7,258 nucleotides of DNA from contig DATECU010000375.1 in NCBI GenBank assembly GCA_035286745.1, positions 1-7,258 of the forward strand, read 5' to 3'. This DNA is from DATECU01 sp035286745. Its GTDB lineage: Bacteria > Acidobacteriota > Vicinamibacteria > Fen-336. How positions within the stretch are numbered: position 1 is the stretch's first letter; every line of letters starts with the position of its first letter. The translations under genes and the position numbers were made by a program. The notes under the pieces are model-generated. The model made no database searches, was not told where the DNA came from, and saw only the letters and a program-made list of their open reading frames with translations. Below are positions 6,119-7,258 of the stretch, in pieces.

Positions 6119-6850
6119 CTAGTTCAGCTTGAAGTTCACGGTCACCGTCATGATGACCGGTACCGGCACCCCGTTGAGCAGGGTGGGGGTGTAGACCCAC
6201 TGCTTCACCGCGTCGATCGCCGCCTGATCGAGCAACGGGATGCCGCGCAGCAAGGTGACGTTGGTGACCCGACCCTGGGGGCTGATGGTGCACTCCAGGA
6301 TGACGACCCCCTGGACCCTCGCCTGCTTGGCGATGTCGGGGTAGACGGGGTTCACGGCCTTGAGCTTCTTGGGCTCCTTGATCTGGCCCCCCACCCGGAC
6401 AGCCTGGGGAGGGGGCGGAGCGTCGGGAAGGCCGCCAATCACGCCGCCCACCACTCCGCCGGGCACGCCGCCCTCGACGCCGCCGGCCACGCCTTCGACG
6501 CCCAGATCGATCCCCGCCTCGGGCCGAACCTCCTCGGGAACTTCAATGGGGGCCACGAACTTGGGCGCTTCGGTCACCGGCCTGACTGGCGTCGGTGGCG
6601 TGGTGGGAGCCTTGGGGGCTGGCGGAGGGGGAGGAGGAGGCGGCGGCGGCGGTGCAGCCGGTTCCACGAAGAAGGCGCGCACCGCGCCCGTGGGTTCCGG
6701 CAGCTCTTCTGAGGTCAGGAGGGGGACGATGACGACCGCCAGCAGCAACACCGCGTGGATGGCGATGGAGACGGGGATGGTCAGAGACTGCTTGGTCTTG
6801 TGAGCCACCACGTCGGACTCGATCAGGTCCTCGAATAGCCTCTGCTGCAT
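6119..6850 (-). CDS. tonB: Energy transducer TonB
   Basis: TonB spans the periplasm and passes energy from ExbB/ExbD to outer-membrane TonB-dependent receptors for siderophores, vitamin B12 or glycans. The 243-residue protein has an N-terminal cytoplasmic part of about 24 residues. The membrane anchor follows at about 25-46, with S28-x3-H32, the same spacing as the Ser16 and essential His20 of E. coli TonB. Next are eleven prolines in a row (67-77), a Pro/Thr-rich stretch to about 110, and a glycine-rich block of GG(V/I) repeats (about 117-141). The C-terminal TonB domain covers about 160-243, with YPDIAKQARVQGVV, the LLDQAAIDAVKQW segment and a final MTVTVNF strand. The ATG has a short GAGG Shine-Dalgarno five bases upstream. 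It is the first gene of the operon, with its own promoter. The GGV-repeat linker recalls acidobacterial TonB proteins; that is recollection, not a search. Confidence 0.95.
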   Translation of the reverse strand: MQQRLFEDLIESDVVAHKTKQSLTIPVSIAIHAVLLLAVVIVPLLTSEELPEPTGAVRAFFVEPAAPPPPPPPPPPPAPKAPTTPPTPVRPVTEAPKFVAPIEVPEEVRPEAGIDLGVEGVAGGVEGGVPGGVVGGVIGGLPDAPPPPQAVRVGGQIKEPKKLKAVNPVYPDIAKQARVQGVVILECTISPQGRVTNVTLLRGIPLLDQAAIDAVKQWVYTPTLLNGVPVPVIMTVTVNFKLN

Positions 6851-6896
6851 CGCCGCCTCACTTTCCCGACTCAGGTCAACGGGAAGAAGAAACCGG

Positions 6897-6926
6897 ATCT
6901 TACTGCCGGGCTTCGGAAAGTGTCAA
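6897..6926 (-). promoter_or_regulatory. Predicted sigma70 promoter of the tonB operon
   Basis: On the minus strand a perfect TTGACA -35 box (6926-6921) and a TAAGAT -10 box (6902-6897) are separated by 18 bp. Transcription would start near 6890, leaving a leader of about 40 nt. I see no clear Fur-box-like palindrome over it. Confidence 0.7.
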
Positions 6927-7009
6927 GGCTCTCCGCGGCCGCCCTGGCCCCCGCCCCGCCTTGGCCTGTCTCGGGATTGGACACCAGACCCTACCCCGGG
7001 GTTCCCCGA

Positions 7010-7258
7010 TCAGTAGATGCGGAAACGCACGGGCGCACTGGCGATCGTGGGGACGGGGTGGCCGTGCTTGATGGCCGGCGAGAAGATCCACTGGTAGACG
7101 CACTGAATGGCCGCGGCGTCCAGAAGCGGGATGGAACGGACGACCCGGACGCTCCTCACCCGACCGTCGGTGCCGATCAGGATCTCGAGCTCCACCTCGC
7201 CCTCGATCTTCTTGATGAAGGCCTCCGGGGAGTACTGGGGCTTGATCTGCTTGATGAG
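7010..7258 (-). CDS. TonB C-terminal domain protein (partial, N-terminus beyond window)
   Basis: The frame is open from the right edge (7258) to TGA at 7012-7010, giving 82 residues that are nearly all a TonB C-terminal domain. It reads IKPQYSPEAFIKKIEGEVEL, then LIGTDGRVRSVRVVRSIPLLDAAAIQCVYQW, split here as LIGTDGRVRSVRV and IPLLDAAAIQCVYQWIFSP, and ends with PVPTIASAPVRFRIY. The PQYSPEA, DGRV, LD.AAI and QW..SP blocks align with the same blocks in the tonB gene downstream. The GTG at 7195 is not a start, because the domain clearly continues upstream. The gene ends 159 bp before tonB, with a promoter between, so the two are probably separate transcripts, though read-through is possible. Whether a membrane anchor or receptor-type fusion lies upstream cannot be seen. 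Confidence 0.85.
   Translation of the reverse strand, partial: LIKQIKPQYSPEAFIKKIEGEVELEILIGTDGRVRSVRVVRSIPLLDAAAIQCVYQWIFSPAIKHGHPVPTIASAPVRFRIY

Noticed and set aside
5375..6712. 445-codon plus-strand frame opposite tonB and exbB
   Set aside because: It is a shadow of the two well-recognised minus-strand genes, rich in Asp, His, Gly and Arg, with no recognisable domain.
6992..7009. Overlapping CCCCGGGG and GGGGTTCCCC palindromes after the partial tonB-like gene as a terminator
   Set aside because: The loops would be too small and there is no T-tract, so it is more likely simple GC-rich sequence.

Overview
The window is GC-rich bacterial chromosomal DNA of Gram-negative type, because it encodes a complete TonB/ExbB/ExbD energy-transduction set. 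A TonB with runs of Gly-Gly-Val repeats, two ExbD paralogues in tandem, and a TPR lipoprotein nearby together resemble Acidobacteriota (or a related environmental phylum). This is inference from remembered family features, not a search; Myxococcota or another delta-like lineage is the main alternative.

Layout. Bases 1-109 (+) hold the last 35 codons of what looks like an IS630-type transposase, ending 27 bp from the 3' end of ridA. On the minus strand follow ridA (137-517) and, upstream of it, a full-length bifunctional (p)ppGpp synthetase/hydrolase of the Rel/SpoT type (618-2783). The 189-bp gap 2784-2972 is a divergent promoter region. It carries a sigma70-like promoter for rel on the minus strand and one for a TPR lipoprotein (2973-3956, +). 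A perfect 12-bp inverted repeat embraces both -35 boxes. Bases 3957-4359 form a non-coding gap between convergent genes, with a hairpin after the TPR gene, an imperfect inverted repeat built on TCAGC/GCTGA pentamers, and a strong intrinsic terminator for the minus-strand operon.

The right half is a minus-strand Ton operon: promoter (6897-6926), tonB (6119-6850), exbB (5393-6073), exbD1 (4901-5329), exbD2 (4360-4896), terminator (4302-4332). ExbB and ExbD form the proton-driven stator complex in the inner membrane, and TonB carries the energy across the periplasm to outer-membrane receptors. A second, partial TonB C-terminal domain gene (7010-7258, minus) runs off the right edge.

Most of the window is ordinary core gene content. 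I did not find an undescribed system. The observations most worth checking are the symmetrical divergent rel/TPR promoter, the GC hairpin with a GNRA-type loop between exbB and exbD1, the tandem non-identical ExbD pair, and the pentamer-repeat element at 4073-4164.
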